This document shows positions 11,570 through 24,800 of a stretch of DNA of 64,000 nt, piece by piece. The position numbers and the translations under genes are program-made. The first letter of the stretch is position 1; each line of letters begins with the position of its first letter. The DNA is from Quercus robur. Lineage: Eukaryota; Streptophyta; Magnoliopsida; Fagales; Fagaceae. The notes beneath the pieces are model-generated. The model was not told the origin of the DNA. It saw only the letters and a list, made by a program, of their open reading frames with translations, and ran no database searches. The stretch is from assembly GCF_932294415.1 (NCBI RefSeq), contig NC_065536.1, positions 10,157,974 to 10,221,973 on the forward strand. Reading direction: 5' to 3'.

Positions 11570-12280
11570 CTAGTCCATAATGGCAATCCTCTGTTCTAAG
11601 AGATATTTCAAGCTGCTATGATCAGTTCGAATGCCAAAGTGACGCCCCAACAAATAATTACGCCATTGATGGACTGAATGAACAATTGCCATGAGCTCTT
11701 TCTCGTATGTAGATCGTCCTAAGGCTCTACCCATGATGGCCTTACTGAAGTAAGCCACAGGTTTGCCTTCTTGCATGAGAACCGCACCTAAACCACTTCC
11801 TGACGCATCCGTTTCAACAATAAATTGCTTAGAGAAATCCGGTAAAGAGAGCACTGGAGCTTGTGCCATGGCGCACTTGAGATTAAGAAAAGACTCCTCT
11901 GCTTGTTTTGACCACTGGAAACCATCCTTCTTCAAGAGCTTGGTAAGAGGGGCTGCAATGGTGCAGTATCCTTGAATAAATTTTCGATAATAACCGATCA
12001 ATCCAAGGAATCCACGGAAAGCGGTGGTGTTTGTCGGAATAGGCCAAGCCTTCATACTGCTGATTTTTTTAGGATCCGCAGAGACTCCTGCTGCACTAAT
12101 GATATGGCCTAAGTACTCCACTTCCCGTTGCCCAATTAGGCACTTAGATTGGTTGACATACAATTGGTTATGCAACAAGATGGTAAAAACTTCCTCAAGA
12201 TGAGATAAATGTTCAACTCAATCTTTACTATAAACCAAAATTTCGTCAAAAAATACTAGCACATACCTCCGTAGTAAGGC
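11570..12280 (-). pseudogene. Chromovirus RNase H region and end of RT
   Basis: The frame from 12178 begins LHNQLYVNQSKC and runs through VEYLGHIIS and the RNase H block (ETDASGSGLGAVLMQ, YEKELMAIVHSVHQWR, IRTDHSSLKYL). Just upstream (about 12190-12280) the minus strand encodes the RT active-site segment as FFDEILVYSKD followed by a stop. The family normally has FFDDILVYS, so the second catalytic Asp is Glu. Confidence 0.9.
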
Positions 12281-12658
12281 TCAAAATCTATCATTCATCA
12301 ATGATTGGAACATGGCTGGAGCATTGGTAGGTCCAAATGGCATGAGTCGCATGACAAGAAATTCGTAGTGATCGTCATGAGTGCGAAAAGCAGTCTTGTG
12401 AACATCCTCAAGTTGAACCCGAATCTGGTGGTACCCAAACTTAAGATCCAATTTGGTGAAATACGACGCACCATGCAGTTCATCAAATAACTCATCTATG
12501 GCAGGAATCGGATATCGATCCTTAACAGTCACACGATTTAAATCTCTATTGTCGGCACAAAATCGCCATGAGCCATCCTTCTTTTTCACTAATAGAACAG
12601 GGGAAGAGAATGGACTCGAGATTGGTTGTATAATCCCAGTAGAAAACATCTCCTTCAC
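12281..12658 (-). pseudogene. Chromovirus reverse transcriptase, N-terminal part
   Basis: Contains the classic gypsy RT motifs [43 protein letters not shown] and the NAPAMFQ region. Changes from the consensus (KFGYHQ for [15 protein letters not shown] for MPFGLTNAP) fit decay. The frame stops at 12281, shortly before the active-site segment. Confidence 0.92.
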
Positions 12659-12761
12659 AGCCCTTTCGATCTCGTTCTTTTGGTTTTGGAGGCAGTGTGT
12701 TAGGAATGCAAAATATGGGCTAGAATTGTTTTAATAATACCTCAAGTTCTTTGGTTTGGGC

Positions 12762-13275
12762 TTAGGCCAAGTCCACCTTAGTATCATAGATAGGCCCATT
12801 GATAGTCATCACGTAGGTTTCCAATCCACTAGCTAGAAGCTCTTGGATGGATTGAATAGTGCCGTGTGTCACCTTCCGCGTATTGTCTCCTTGCAACACA
12901 AACTTTTTGTCTTCATTCCAAAACTCCATAGTGAGATTACTCGAGTCATGCAAAATTTTTCCAAGGCTTTGTAGCCATTGCATTCCCAAAACAACATCTG
13001 AACGTTGATAAATCCAACGGATACATGTTGGTTTGAAACTGGAAGCCTTGGATTTCCACAGGCACTGCAAGGTAAACTTCTTCGCACTGCAGTTTCTCTC
13101 CATTAGCAACCATCACTTGGAAAGCTTCCATCAGTGCCTTGCAACATTCCATTCGTCTAGTGAACTTCCGCCCTACAAAATTTTGAGTACTTCCACTATC
13201 AATGAGAATGTGCAATTGCCTCCCTCTAATTACGCCTGTCACTCGCATAGTTTGGGCTGCGGTTATACCAGACAA
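12762..13275 (-). pseudogene. Chromovirus protease region
   Basis: Frame 12946-13275 holds the retropepsin motif HILIDSGSTQNFV. The following part shifts to frame 12762-13109 (DVVLGMQWLQSLG, typical of the protease end). An indel lies between about 12946 and 13020. Confidence 0.85.
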
Positions 13276-13386
13276 AGCATGAAGCGAGATTTTCGGAATA
13301 GTTGCTTATTCTTCTTCCACTTTAATTGCTTCCTCCACTTCAACAGATTCCTCCGCATCCACTACTGTTTCCCAAATAAACACTTG

Positions 13387-14320
13387 TTATGTCTTGCACC
13401 TGTGTCCCAATCCAAACTTTTCATCACAATTGTAACATAATCCCTTATCCCTTCGTGCCTGCATCTCTGTCCAAAAAAGCGTTTTAAATGAAGGGCTACT
13501 AGAGGACGGTGATGACCCCGCCTTGCTCCATCTAGATAGGGGACTTGGTAAAAGAGCTGGCTTGGGTGTTGGTAGTAGTGCAGATTTTGAAGGAAATGAC
13601 GCACATTTAAGCCTCTGCAACTTGTCTTCTTGCAAACGGGCTAAACTGGTGGCGTGGAGAAGGGTGGTTGAACGGAAAAGTTTGACTTTCTGAACTAATT
13701 TCCTTCTTAAGTCCGCTGATGTAACTTCCAACCAACGCGCGTTGAGGCCAATCTTGTAACCCTTGCTACTAATCATTCAAACTGTGCTTGATATTCACGC
13801 ACAGTCCCAGTTTGTTGCACTTTGGCTAGAGCTTCATCAAAATCTTCATAGTCAAATGGTCCAAGTGGACACATAAAGCTTGCTTAAATTCCTCCCATTG
13901 CACGTTAGGCTGTGTCTTTTCGTACCATTAATACCATTGCAAGGCATCATCTTGCAAGTGGAATGAAGCCAACACCACCCTCTCTTTGGCTGCTGTTCTT
14001 TGATGGTGAAAAAATTGTTCAGCCTTGTAAATCTACCCAGTCAAGTCTTCCCCATTTAAGTGAGGAAAATCTAATCGAGAGAAACGAGATTGTGTGCCTC
14101 CCGTAGGTCCTCCAGTACTACCTTCTCCACAATTTCGATTAACGGAACCATCCCCACGGTTGTCATTCTGGTTGGTTTCATTGGTCTGCTCAGCCCTTGC
14201 TTCAAGCTGCCGTCCCATCTTTGCTACAGCATTGGAGAAGGCATCTATACTCTCACGTATTCCTGTCAATTCTTCCCGCTGGTCATCGATCGACCTGCCT
14301 TCAAAGTGAATGGCTACTGA
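13387..14320 (-). pseudogene. Chromovirus gag with zinc knuckle
   Basis: Frame 14033-14269 gives the N-terminal gag piece ending SRLDFPHLNGEDLTG, a common lead-in to the gag domain. Frames at 13387-13776 and 13362-13604 give the Pro/Ser-rich linker and the CYNCDEKFGLGHRC zinc knuckle. The central gag domain (about 13780-14030) is broken into several frames. Confidence 0.8.
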
Positions 14321-14388
14321 CTTCTAGAGCAGACAGTCGATCATCGTTGGTGGTTGATCGTGTGGATGGTGGTGGGTTGGAAGTTATT

Positions 14389-14403
14389 TGGCTCTGATAC
14401 CAA
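14389..14403 (-). other. Primer binding site (initiator tRNA-Met type)
   Basis: Immediately inside the 5' LTR the minus strand reads TTGGTATCAGAGCC, complementary to the 3' end of plant initiator tRNA-Met. This fixes the element's orientation. Confidence 0.9.
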
Positions 14404-14404
14404 A

Positions 14405-14804
14405 TGCTATGACCCTATCAACTGAATGGAAACAATTAGTCATATTCGAGGTGACAACCCTCCAAGAACAAGAACAAGTAGAAAGGAAAGGATTTTTAGG
14501 AATAAATTTTGCTTGCGTCTTATTTCACCGTTCATGGTTTAAATACATCAGGACTAATCCAAATGAACAGATAACAATCAACCTTATCATTTATCCTACC
14601 TAGGAAACAGAATGAATCCTATCTCTAGGAAGTTTAAATGATAACAACAACCGAACAACATCCTAATCCAAATTATTCAAATACAAACTATCTCTTAATT
14701 CCAACATATCTGAATCCTAACAAACACTTGAGGCATTTATCTTCAGCTACTACTAAGTTGTATTATTTGTTCCCTTGGCATGCACGTGCTCTACAAACAT
14801 AGCA
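14405..14804 (-). repeat. 5' LTR of the chromovirus
   Basis: 400 bp, TGCTATG to CATAGCA, with the same sequence as 8870-8898 plus 9613-9980 apart from scattered substitutions and a few small indels (for example an extra agaaca near 14472). Confidence 0.92.
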
Positions 14805-15892
14805 AGATCAATTAAGATAAATCAACTGATCGAGAAGAGAAGACCATACCTTAGCCAACTCAACTCATGTGTGAGTATGAAAAGTAGACCAAGCTAAGAA
14901 CCTACAGCAGTGAGCTTGGTGACTGGTTTGTGGTTCTGATGTCAAAGGCAGTGAGGAATGGAGGAAGATTGAGAGAAGCGAGACGAAGAGAGAGAAATTA
15001 AATGGCTAAAGTTGGGAATTTTTTATTGTTTTGTTTTTGTTTGGACTGGATTTGTGATTTATTTTGTAGTTAATTTTAGTTTGTCTAAAGGTTATTAATG
15101 TTGTTCTTGAGGCAATTTCTTTTGTTTAAACTAGAGGATATTCTAGTTATTCTTGGATCAATATCCAACGGGCAAAAGGCTAGAGCAGATTTTTTTTTTT
15201 TTTTTTTTTTCTGGTTTTCATGGGTTAATATGTAAATATTTTGGAGGAGGGGGGCCAAAATATATATTTTGAGGTAAATTTTTATTTTTCTAGTTAGATA
15301 TATATACCATTCTATATTTTTTTTCAAAATCTGGGGGGGGGGGGGGGGGGGGGGTGGGGGGGAAGGCGCCATGGCCCCCTTAGCCCCAACGCAGGTCAGT
15401 CTCTGATTTAGTCCAGCATGGTGTCTGCCCATGCCCTTTAGGGCAAACAGTACTAATGACAATTGACAACCAGCTTTCATGCATGAAATGATCAATGATG
15501 CATTGAGCAGTTAGAGAAGCCACTAAAATATATATCTCATAAGATGAGAAAGTTAATAAACAATGAAAACCTATACTTCACTCGAATAATACATTTACCT
15601 CACAGGTACAAAGTACAAACTCCAAAATTTTGGTTACAAGAGCGATATTGCACTAACAGCCATATAGAACTAGATAATTGAATTACAGTACATGTATTCA
15701 TGAAACCCCAAGGGGTTTTCCTCCTGACAAACAAAAACCTGGTATCTTATTTCTATCACGGGAAAGAATCGAGGGTGTTTTTATAGTATAAAATGGGAAA
15801 ATATGGGGAAGGAACAAAAATATGTGAAACAAATATGGATCAATGGAAACCAAATCTAAGTAATCACTATTCAACTAGGCTCTTGCAAATAT
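14805..15892. other. Region downstream of the ACBP gene; homopolymers
   Basis: Contains a T run near 15191-15210, a run of about 22 G at 15333-15354 followed after one T by 7 more G, and nearby gccatggcccc/tagccccaac words common in plant repeat ends. About 15600-15892 probably holds the 3' UTR of the ACBP gene. No gene is seen; the frame at 15085-15495 is a translation of the homopolymers. Confidence 0.55.
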
Positions 15893-18800
15893 TCAGGCAT
15901 CATCGGTATTTTCGTTAGAAGGCGTTCCAGCAAGCCAACCCCACACGCCGCCTGAGCCCTGCTTCTGTTTTGCATTCAAGGCAGCTTGTTCAGATGCAGC
16001 TTTTTGTCGCCGAAGGAGTTCCAGTTCCTTCTGCAATGTCTCCATTGTTTGGAGCTTCTGCCGTAGCTCAGCAACATCAACCTGTCGGTCCAAAGAGCAA
16101 ATTAGCAGACGAACATATTCCCAAATTTGAACTGAACAATCATACTCCCTAACTTTTCACACTTACTATATCTATGACTTATTCCACTTTATAATTAAAC
16201 GTCCATTCTGTTAATTGAAACATTATTTTTTCTGTTTCATTTTTTTCTAAAATAAAGCATGTTCTGCTCATTTTTATATTTACAATTTCCAGTATTATAA
16301 TATTCTTTCAGAAAAAAATAAAATAAAATAAAATAAAATTCCCTGAATAAATAGCAAATTAGATTAGGCAGAATGCCAATGCAACTAGCAAAGTGATCAA
16401 ACTCCTAACAAACAAGTAAAAGACAATATTCTTTACAGGATTTATAGGGATAATCTAGTGCAACTGAAACAATTAAAGGCATGCATACCTCTAGTTTGAA
16501 ACATCTAGACTGTTCAGCTGCAAGTTGACCACGCACAGATTGGAGCTCCTACAATGCAAATACAATTAATTGAAGGCATAATTAGGGAAGGGGCAAAAGA
16601 TTACAACATTATACTGACAACGGGAAATAGTATTGTGAAACAAATAGGAGCAAATTAATTTTTTTTTTTTTTAGTAGGAAAACACAAGACATGCACCCAT
16701 ACAGGCTTGAGTCCAAGACCTTCCTTGCGGGCCAAATAGCATTAGCAGAAAGTTTTAGTTTATAGGGTTTTTTTTTTTTTTTTTTTTTTTAATATTCCTA
16801 GTAACGTGCAAAGGCCATGATTTTCCCTCCTTGATAAAAGACAAATTTCAGATATATTTCCCGTTATAAAACTAAATGCCATGGTATAGTTGCTAGCTAG
16901 TGTTTCACGTGTTTTCTCTTGCCTTGTCTTAGCAAAGTGTGTAAAGTGTAAAAGTATAATGAAATTCACTGGATTGCTACCAGCCTACCACCATTAGAAC
17001 CAAACAATTTGACTAAAAGCTCCAGCATTTTCAATACAATAATCCCCAATTATATGTTCCGTTTGAAAGGATTTGCACTATAAAACAAAGCTTGATTGTT
17101 AAATTCAGCATAACTAGTGCAACCATCCATCATCAAAGTGGAAGCTAACTGGGTTCAAGCATTCTCCATGCTATCTTCTTCCATATTCATAAAGGATAAT
17201 GATTCCTGCCAGACAGCTATTAGAGCTGCAGCCTGCAAGCTACAAGGAAAAGTGCACCACCCCCAAAAATTCCTTCCCCTCATAAAAAAATATTTATATC
17301 ACTTACCAAAACTAAATTCATTATTGCTAACGGAATCCTTTTCAAACAGTCACAGCCTCCAAATGCATTTCCACCAAAAGTTCAAAAAAATTTATCATCT
17401 TGTTTCATAGACCACCATTCCTAAACTACTCTTTCCTCACATTTTCAAAGGGCAATTTTGGAAAATAAAATGATTCTAAGTGTGCATCATACTGCATTAA
17501 AAAAATCTCCTTAAAGATTCTGCATTTGTCAAAGAAGAAACTTAATAATAGACAGAGTGAGAAATTATATAAGCAGTTAAGTGCTAGATACCTTGTATAG
17601 TTCAGTGTTACGATTCTCAGCCTCTGATAATTCTTGCTTTAATTGAAGAGAGTGCATATTCTCTTTGCTGAGCAATGATTCTAATTCCTCTTTCTCTGAC
17701 TTGAGGGTTGCCACAAGATGCATATTGCTTTGCTCACCATTAGATTTCTGCATGAAAACAAAAGTTTGTATCAAAAGTGGTGACATGAAAGCATTGCAAG
17801 CAATACACAGTTCCTAAGCTCTCGCCCCCACCCCCCAGCCCCTTTTCCAAAAAACAAAAGTTACTACAAAGTACACATAAATGAATATTAGGAATTGTTT
17901 GGAATTCAAGAGTGGCATATAATTATGTGTACTTTGCAGGATTAGAAAGGAAATGATAAGCCAGTGCTCATGAGAAATATATCTAGCAAATTGTTTAAAT
18001 ATTCAAGATTGGATCTGCAGTATCATGGAGCAATTAATTTCAGCTCTTATTTGGATTTTTTTTTTTTTTTTTTTGGGATAAATCTTATTTGGAAAAATAT
18101 ACAATGCAGTAATTTCACTATCTTTCAGAATTAGTTGGCCATATTCATTAGACTTATCCTGATTATAGTCAAGAAGCACTAATTGACAGAATGCATCATA
18201 TCTAAATTCAGTGGAAACAGTGATATGTATGAGTGTGTATCTTTTATGCAAGTTTGTAATCCCCATATCTGGTAGGATATATTCTCCATGTTGCCAAAAA
18301 ACACGACAGATAGCATACCAGCATATTTTCAATGAACTAAAACAAAGGCCAAAAAATCAACATAATTTGCTAGATTACATACCGCAGGCTCTGAGTCAAC
18401 ATTGTCCATAACAATTTCCCTAATTTTCCCTTCTTGGCCTGCCTCAAACTCAGACTCCAGATCTCTTGTAGCATTTGTAGCATTTGTAGCATTATGCACA
18501 GCAACACTGTCTGGGACAGGAGTTTCTATTATCTTTGATTGCAAGGTTGATTTGTGGCTTGGTTTAAGAACATTAACCTAACAGAAAAAAGCAAAATCAA
18601 GAAAGAAAATTGAGCAAGCGCAGAAGAAGCCACAGCTACAACTTAAAAACTGCCTTCACCTCATTGTTGTAACGACCATTATATCCTCCAAAAGAAACAA
18701 GTACATCTTCACCATTGAAGGAGCTTACAGCCAAACTCAAACCCTGCAATAGAAGGCAATTATTAAGCAACAAGGGGTCAGGATGACTTCCCTCCAAACA

Positions 18801-21800
18801 GGCTAAGATTTTTGTCAAAACCCATTCAAATTATTTAATGTCAACACATGTAGAACAACATGCTCTTCAGCTTAAGTAATGAGCGCAAAGCAAAGTACCT
18901 CACTAGCAACTGGAACTCGTCCTTGAACAGTTGTTACTACTGACCAAACAAGTGTAGACATGTTGAGGACAACAGTTTCAGAGACTCCTGCAAATAGCCA
19001 ATTAAAGTGAATGGTAAATAAGGGGCACTTCCACAAAAACCACAGATTTTATTCTCTACTTTAATTAGAAACTAAAACATCGATACATTTCAGACCAACC
19101 AGATATAACATATAATCAATTTAAACCCATCTGCTCTTCCCCCCCAACCCCCCCAAACAAAAAAAAAGGGCAACCATCATTCAATGGAACAAGTACAATC
19201 AGAAATTTTTCTGATGCTGGGGAAACAAATAGAAACTATTATCAGGGACATGAAAGATTCAATGCTCAGATGCTCTTCCAAATGCTTTTAATGCTTAGGC
19301 CATTAATTTAAGAATCTTATCCCACATTGAATGCTTGTCTAATTAGGCTAATAATTTTCAAGTATCTAACTCATTCAAACTGTGCTCCATAACATTAAAT
19401 CAGATTTCAATCAAGTTTTATGTCAAAATGTTAAACTCATAGAATGCATACCACTCTTATTGTCACCACCACCAACAATGAACCAATTCTCCCCGACTGT
19501 CACACCTGCATGTCCAGCCCGTGGAGTAGGTATCTCACCCTGTTGTGTGGGTCTAGACCATTCCATCTACACAGTTGAAATATATGAAAGATAAAAGATA
19601 GTCTCAGTAGACAACAAGATAGAGGCAAGGTAAGGACAGCCATCTTACAGCTTGCAAATCAAGGACATGTAGATCATTGAAGCAAGTGGCATGTGAACCA
19701 CCACCAAAGATCAGAAGGTAACGCTCAGCATGTATTGCAGCAGCATGATCAGACCTCGGAGAAGGAGGCACCCCCCTGCATAAAAATTAGATATTGATAA
19801 GCCCAAAATTTTATCTAAATAAATATATACTTTTATATTCTATTTCAATCTAGAGAACAGTAGGCAGAAGGTAAACTATGAAACAAGATGTATAGTGCAT
19901 GGGGAAAAAGATAATGTTTCTTTTCTGTTTGTTTAAAGTAAGCCATTGAGATATAGGTGGAGATAAACTTGAAGTATCATCATGGTCAAAAGCACTTTAT
20001 AACTACCACCACATAATGCCGGCAAATGCATCTTGCATATAATCAACAGAAGTATGCAATGTTGTTAAAAGCACACTTAGGCATGCTTAAAGTTCAAAGC
20101 TCGAATCCCCGAGGTCTAGGCACTTCGCTTGGCTGAAGCGAAGCTCATTTAATAAAGCACCATAGGCAAGCTTTTTTGGCGCTTTTTGAAGAAGCTGAAA
20201 GCAAGCCTAGGCACAACTTTTTCTGCTAAAAAGTCTATAAATCATTAAAATTAATTGCTCAATCTTGAAGGAAATGAGATGAACCATTGAATATTATACA
20301 AACACTATTCTTAAGGTGTTAAATTACACAAACCATTGATATTATACAAACACTATTCTTAAGGTGTTATATTACTCAAGAATTTTTTTATTTTTATGTC
20401 GAATATGAACAAGGATAATTTAGTATTCTTGTGTTTCTTGTCTTTACCTTCTAGATATATGTTGTTTGAAACATAAACTTCATTTGATTGTATTATCATA
20501 ATTATGTATTTTTTAGAAAGTATAAGAGAATTATATAAAATGTTATGTTTGAACTTCTGATGACTATATTATTATCATATTCTCTACTGATAATTGTTTT
20601 CAAATTTACTACCAAAAAAAAAAATTAATTGAAATAATTTAAGAAAATTTGAACTTTCGTACTTTAGACAATTCCACTTACCTAATAGGTAAAATATAAA
20701 ACTATTTTAAGTTTTTATTTTATTTTTATTTTATATTATGAATATTTCTATTAGAAGATGTTATATATTATATTTGAAACATGTGTGCTTCACTTCAATC
20801 AGGCAAATGCTTGTGCTTTAAGCTTTGTGCCTACAATTCAAGAGGCCTATGTGCTTAAGTGCGCTTGACTCTTTAACCAACACTGGGAGTGTGTTTGTCT
20901 GAGAAAGGAACAGCTCTCATTTTAATTGTTCTAAAATCAAATGATTATGATCACAATTTGCCTTTTGTATGGTTGCCATTAACAAACCCCAAAAAAACAC
21001 CCTCCACTGCCTTCTAGAAAAAAAGGAAAAAATTGGTTATGAAATTTCCAGAAATTGAATCGTCTTACACTGCATCTATTTCAACCCAGACAAAAGAAAA
21101 CAAAAAACACCCTTCCACCCCTTCAAAAAAAAAAAAAAAAAAAAAAAAAAACACAGTAAGGAAAAAATTGGTTATGCAATTGCCATAAATTGAATTGTCT
21201 TACACGGCATCTATTTCATCCCAGGTCAAAGTTTCTAGGTCAAGAATATGGAGATCATTTAAGAGAGTTCTCTTTGCATCTTGTCCACCAAAAATCACTA
21301 AGCTGGTCCCAAAAAGAGTTACTGACTGACCTCCACGTGATACCTGAAGAGCATAAATAGAAGTGAGACAATATTTACAACACATAAGAGAGCACCATAG
21401 TTTCAAAAACTTCCAAGCACATTCTTGTGATTTACAATAAGGAATTACGAGTACAATCCAACACTTCATCATACCAGTTTCAAAATGCCAACCAATCTTG
21501 TTAAAACCAAAATGAAAATTAGAAATTTTATTTTCAGAGTTTCTTTATAAACAATCAATTCTGAAATGGACAAAGCCTTGAATTATTGAATTTCCAACTG
21601 GTTTAGGACTATCCAAAATCCATAAGCTGATTTTAATCCTTACAGAGAAAAAGAATAGCAAACAGCAGCCAATCAGCAACTCTCCAATTTGAGATTTTGA
21701 ACTACAGCAAGTAATTTCATAATGTTGATTTTCAGAAATTTATCAAATATTGGAAAAGAAAAACAGGTACATACCGGAGCTTTGCCATAGGTCTTTAGTG

Positions 21801-24800
21801 GTGACCAAGTATTAGATTGCAGATCAAATGCCCTCACTGTCATGAGAATGAAGAACCGTTTAGAAATGGTATGATGAGGAGAACAATAGTGCATGTCTTC
21901 AGTATTATTGTACTGAATGGCTTGCATAAGTTTTGAGCTTTTTACATCATATACTATATAATAAAAGTTGCATTATAATATTTTCTTCTTTTTTTTTTTT
22001 TTTTTTTGCTATGTGGCACATTTTGAGCACATTAAAGCTATTAATATAGTTTCCTCTAAGTGAAACTTTATTTCCAAAGCTATAAGAGGTTCAAAAGTAC
22101 TACAGCAAATTAGAATTTTTTATTTTATTTAAAATTCACTTTTTATGTTACATTATTTTAATAATCTACCATAATCTTTTTTAATAATAAAGTTGGGTTT
22201 TATGCATTGTACTTTTACTATGTGTTTCAATGTAAGCATTACACAGTACGACGTGATTTTGTAACGTGAGACACTACAAGTATATAAAAATTATTAACTC
22301 GATAAGGATTTGAATTATTGACAAAGTTTTCAGAAATTTAAAATGTTTTCATGAATAAATTCAATAATTAAAGGATCGAGAGATCTAAAAGGCATTTTAT
22401 TGTTTATTTTAATTTATGTTAAAAAATTCATTATAGTTTTTTGTTTTGACAAAAACTCAGTCTAACACTGTGCTTTCGCCAAGTAACTTAAAGTTTATTT
22501 TATAATATCATTTTTACTAACTATTTTATTGTGTAATTTAAATTATATTTTTGAAGTATTTTCTTTATTTACATATGACTTTTGATCAATCTGTGTATCA
22601 CACATGCCAATGATTAAAAATTTTATATTACTATAACTGTCATGAATCTCAGTAATCCATACCTCTTTTTAAAGGTGAATCATGCATTAATAGATTTAGG
22701 TCAGAAATGGCAGAATGTTCCATTTTCTGGTCATAAATGTTTCTCTAACTTAAAACTTTCCACGGTTTTTCCACTTTTATAAGTACGATATTTCCACAAA
22801 GTTCACAAACTCAAATAAATCAAAAGGCAGTAAATGATATGACTTTTTTTGATAGGTAAATGATATTGACTTGTACCTTGTATACTTTCAGCTGGATCCT
22901 TTGTATGTCCAGCAATAGACAGAAGCTTATTCTCCCATGGTATCTACAGAAATAACGCAAGATTATAATTTCATCACCACTTAAAAGAATTCATTACCGA
23001 TACAAAAAATGTTACAACTTACAACACATGCCAGTAGAAACAAATAGATAATATGCAATAGTTCATATATTACTGAGAAAAACTTTCTTCAAGAAGTCCA
23101 CATAATGAAAACATAAAACTGCTCTTTACTAACCAAGGAATGACCAGCACAAGGAGCAAACGTTACTGGAGACGGTGACTCCAGGGACTCAGCCCCAGAC
23201 TTTGCCTCAATCTTTGACCAAGTCCAACTTCTCAAATCCAGTACCTGCATTATTACTCAAGTTAGGGAAGGTGGAAAAATCCGTAACCACATCAATGCAA
23301 AGGCAAAAAACAAAAAGAGTTTAAATGTAAAACCAAGATTCCATCTAAAAAATGAACACACAAGAAATAAAGCTCAGAATCATAAAAGCACAATGCTAAA
23401 TATTCAAAGTTGCCCAGAATAACTCTTACTTTTACTTTCTATTTATTGTTCCTTTGTTTTTTGTGAATGAGTAACTACTTATTGAACGTATAAAAAGAAA
23501 AACAGAGAACTAATGAAAGCAAAGGAGACTAATTCAAATACCAAGTAAACAGGAGACAACAACCAAAAAGGCAGTGCCCTAGCGATAGCCCGAGGAGCAA
23601 AACAAAATGGGAGATGTTATTTCTATATCGCATGAGGCCATCAACATATGTATATGTAAAGAAAATTTTCTTACATGAATATCATTAAGGTAACGACCAT
23701 TGTGGTTTCCACCATATATGTACATCTTGTCTTGCACAACTGCTGCAGCATGCTGAAAATATGTGACCAATGCTTTGTTCAGAGAATAGAAGAAAAGGCC
23801 AGAAACAAATTCATACTATAAAAAATAAATAAATAAATAACAATACCTCATATCGGGCTTTTGGGCGTTGACCAGATATTGGAGGTGCAATCCATTGATC
23901 ATACATGGCAACTGAGCCAAGGCCTTCCACAACAATATCTTTATCCTGAGTTTCTGTCAGGCTCCCATTTTCAGTGGAAATAGTCTTTGTCTCAGGAAAA
24001 GAATTCCCATTCTCAACCACTGGCTCAACTTTTGAATTATGCTATGAACCATCCAAAAAATTATGCAAAAAGACGAAGAAAAAGTGAAAAACACAATAAT
24101 CATAGTAAGAACAAAGATGAAAAAGAGCTGGATGCTATACATGCAGAATTAAGGTATAATTATTACACCTACGGCTCTCAAGAACACAAGACTTTGATCA
24201 CTTAGAGCTCCCTCTTTTCCAATCCCAATTTTAAAAACAGACGCATAGTGGAGTATGAGAGCATTTTATTTTATTTTTTGGTAAGTAGTGGAGTGTGAGA
24301 GCAAACAAGAACAGATACATAAGAGAACAAGAATATTTCCTTTTTTTAGTGGCCTTTTCAAAAGCAGAAGAAACATGAATGTATTGAGTGATCCACTTAA
24401 TGCATAGATAATTTACCAACAAAAAATAAGGCAGAGGATTAAAAATAGATGAAATGTGATGTTGGTTATGTAATTCAAGATAACCATGTAGTGGTGGTGG
24501 TAGGAGGGTCGAAATCAGGGAATGCCAGTGCAACAGCAGTGATTGGATAGGCAGTGGTATAGTGACAGTGGTATGATAATGGAGGCTTAAGTGAGACATC
24601 GTCACTTTGGTCGCAATGCTTTTTTGTAAATTTATGGTGCCTTGCTAGTAGCATCAATGTAAAAAAGATGGTGTATTTGCCATAATACAGTGCCAGCAAC
24701 AGCAGCAGAATAGAAGTAATAGTGATGGGTAACAGCAATGGTAGTGATGAAGCATAAATGGTAATGGTGGAGCAGATATCAGAGTGGTTATATGGTTATC

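Larger units (their letters stand above)
8870..14804 (-). mobile_element. Ty3/gypsy chromovirus LTR retrotransposon, complete but decayed
   Basis: The two LTRs (8870-9980 and 14405-14804) begin TGCTATG and end CATAGCA. Flanks are agata (8865-8869) and agatc (14805-14809), a 4/5 target duplication. On the minus strand the order is 5' LTR, initiator-Met PBS, gag, protease, RT, RNase H, integrase, chromodomain-type tail, polypurine tract, 3' LTR. Short LTRs (400 bp), the Met PBS and the chromodomain-like tail fit a chromovirus; I lean to the Reina/Tekay side but cannot settle the clade. The coding part is broken by stops and frame changes, so the element is not autonomous. Confidence 0.92.

Noticed and set aside
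14090..14603. Plus-strand frames of 64-76 codons
   Set aside because: Antisense shadows of the chromovirus gag and its LTR.
16640..16760. Possible minus-strand SINE tail (poly-T next to ggactcaagcc-like word) in an ACBP intron
   Set aside because: No convincing A box and the B-box match is weak.
24231..24738. Minus-strand frames of 87 and 124 codons
   Set aside because: They sit in ACBP intron 4 within a gtggtgg-rich stretch, have no domain, and are not joined by sensible splice sites.
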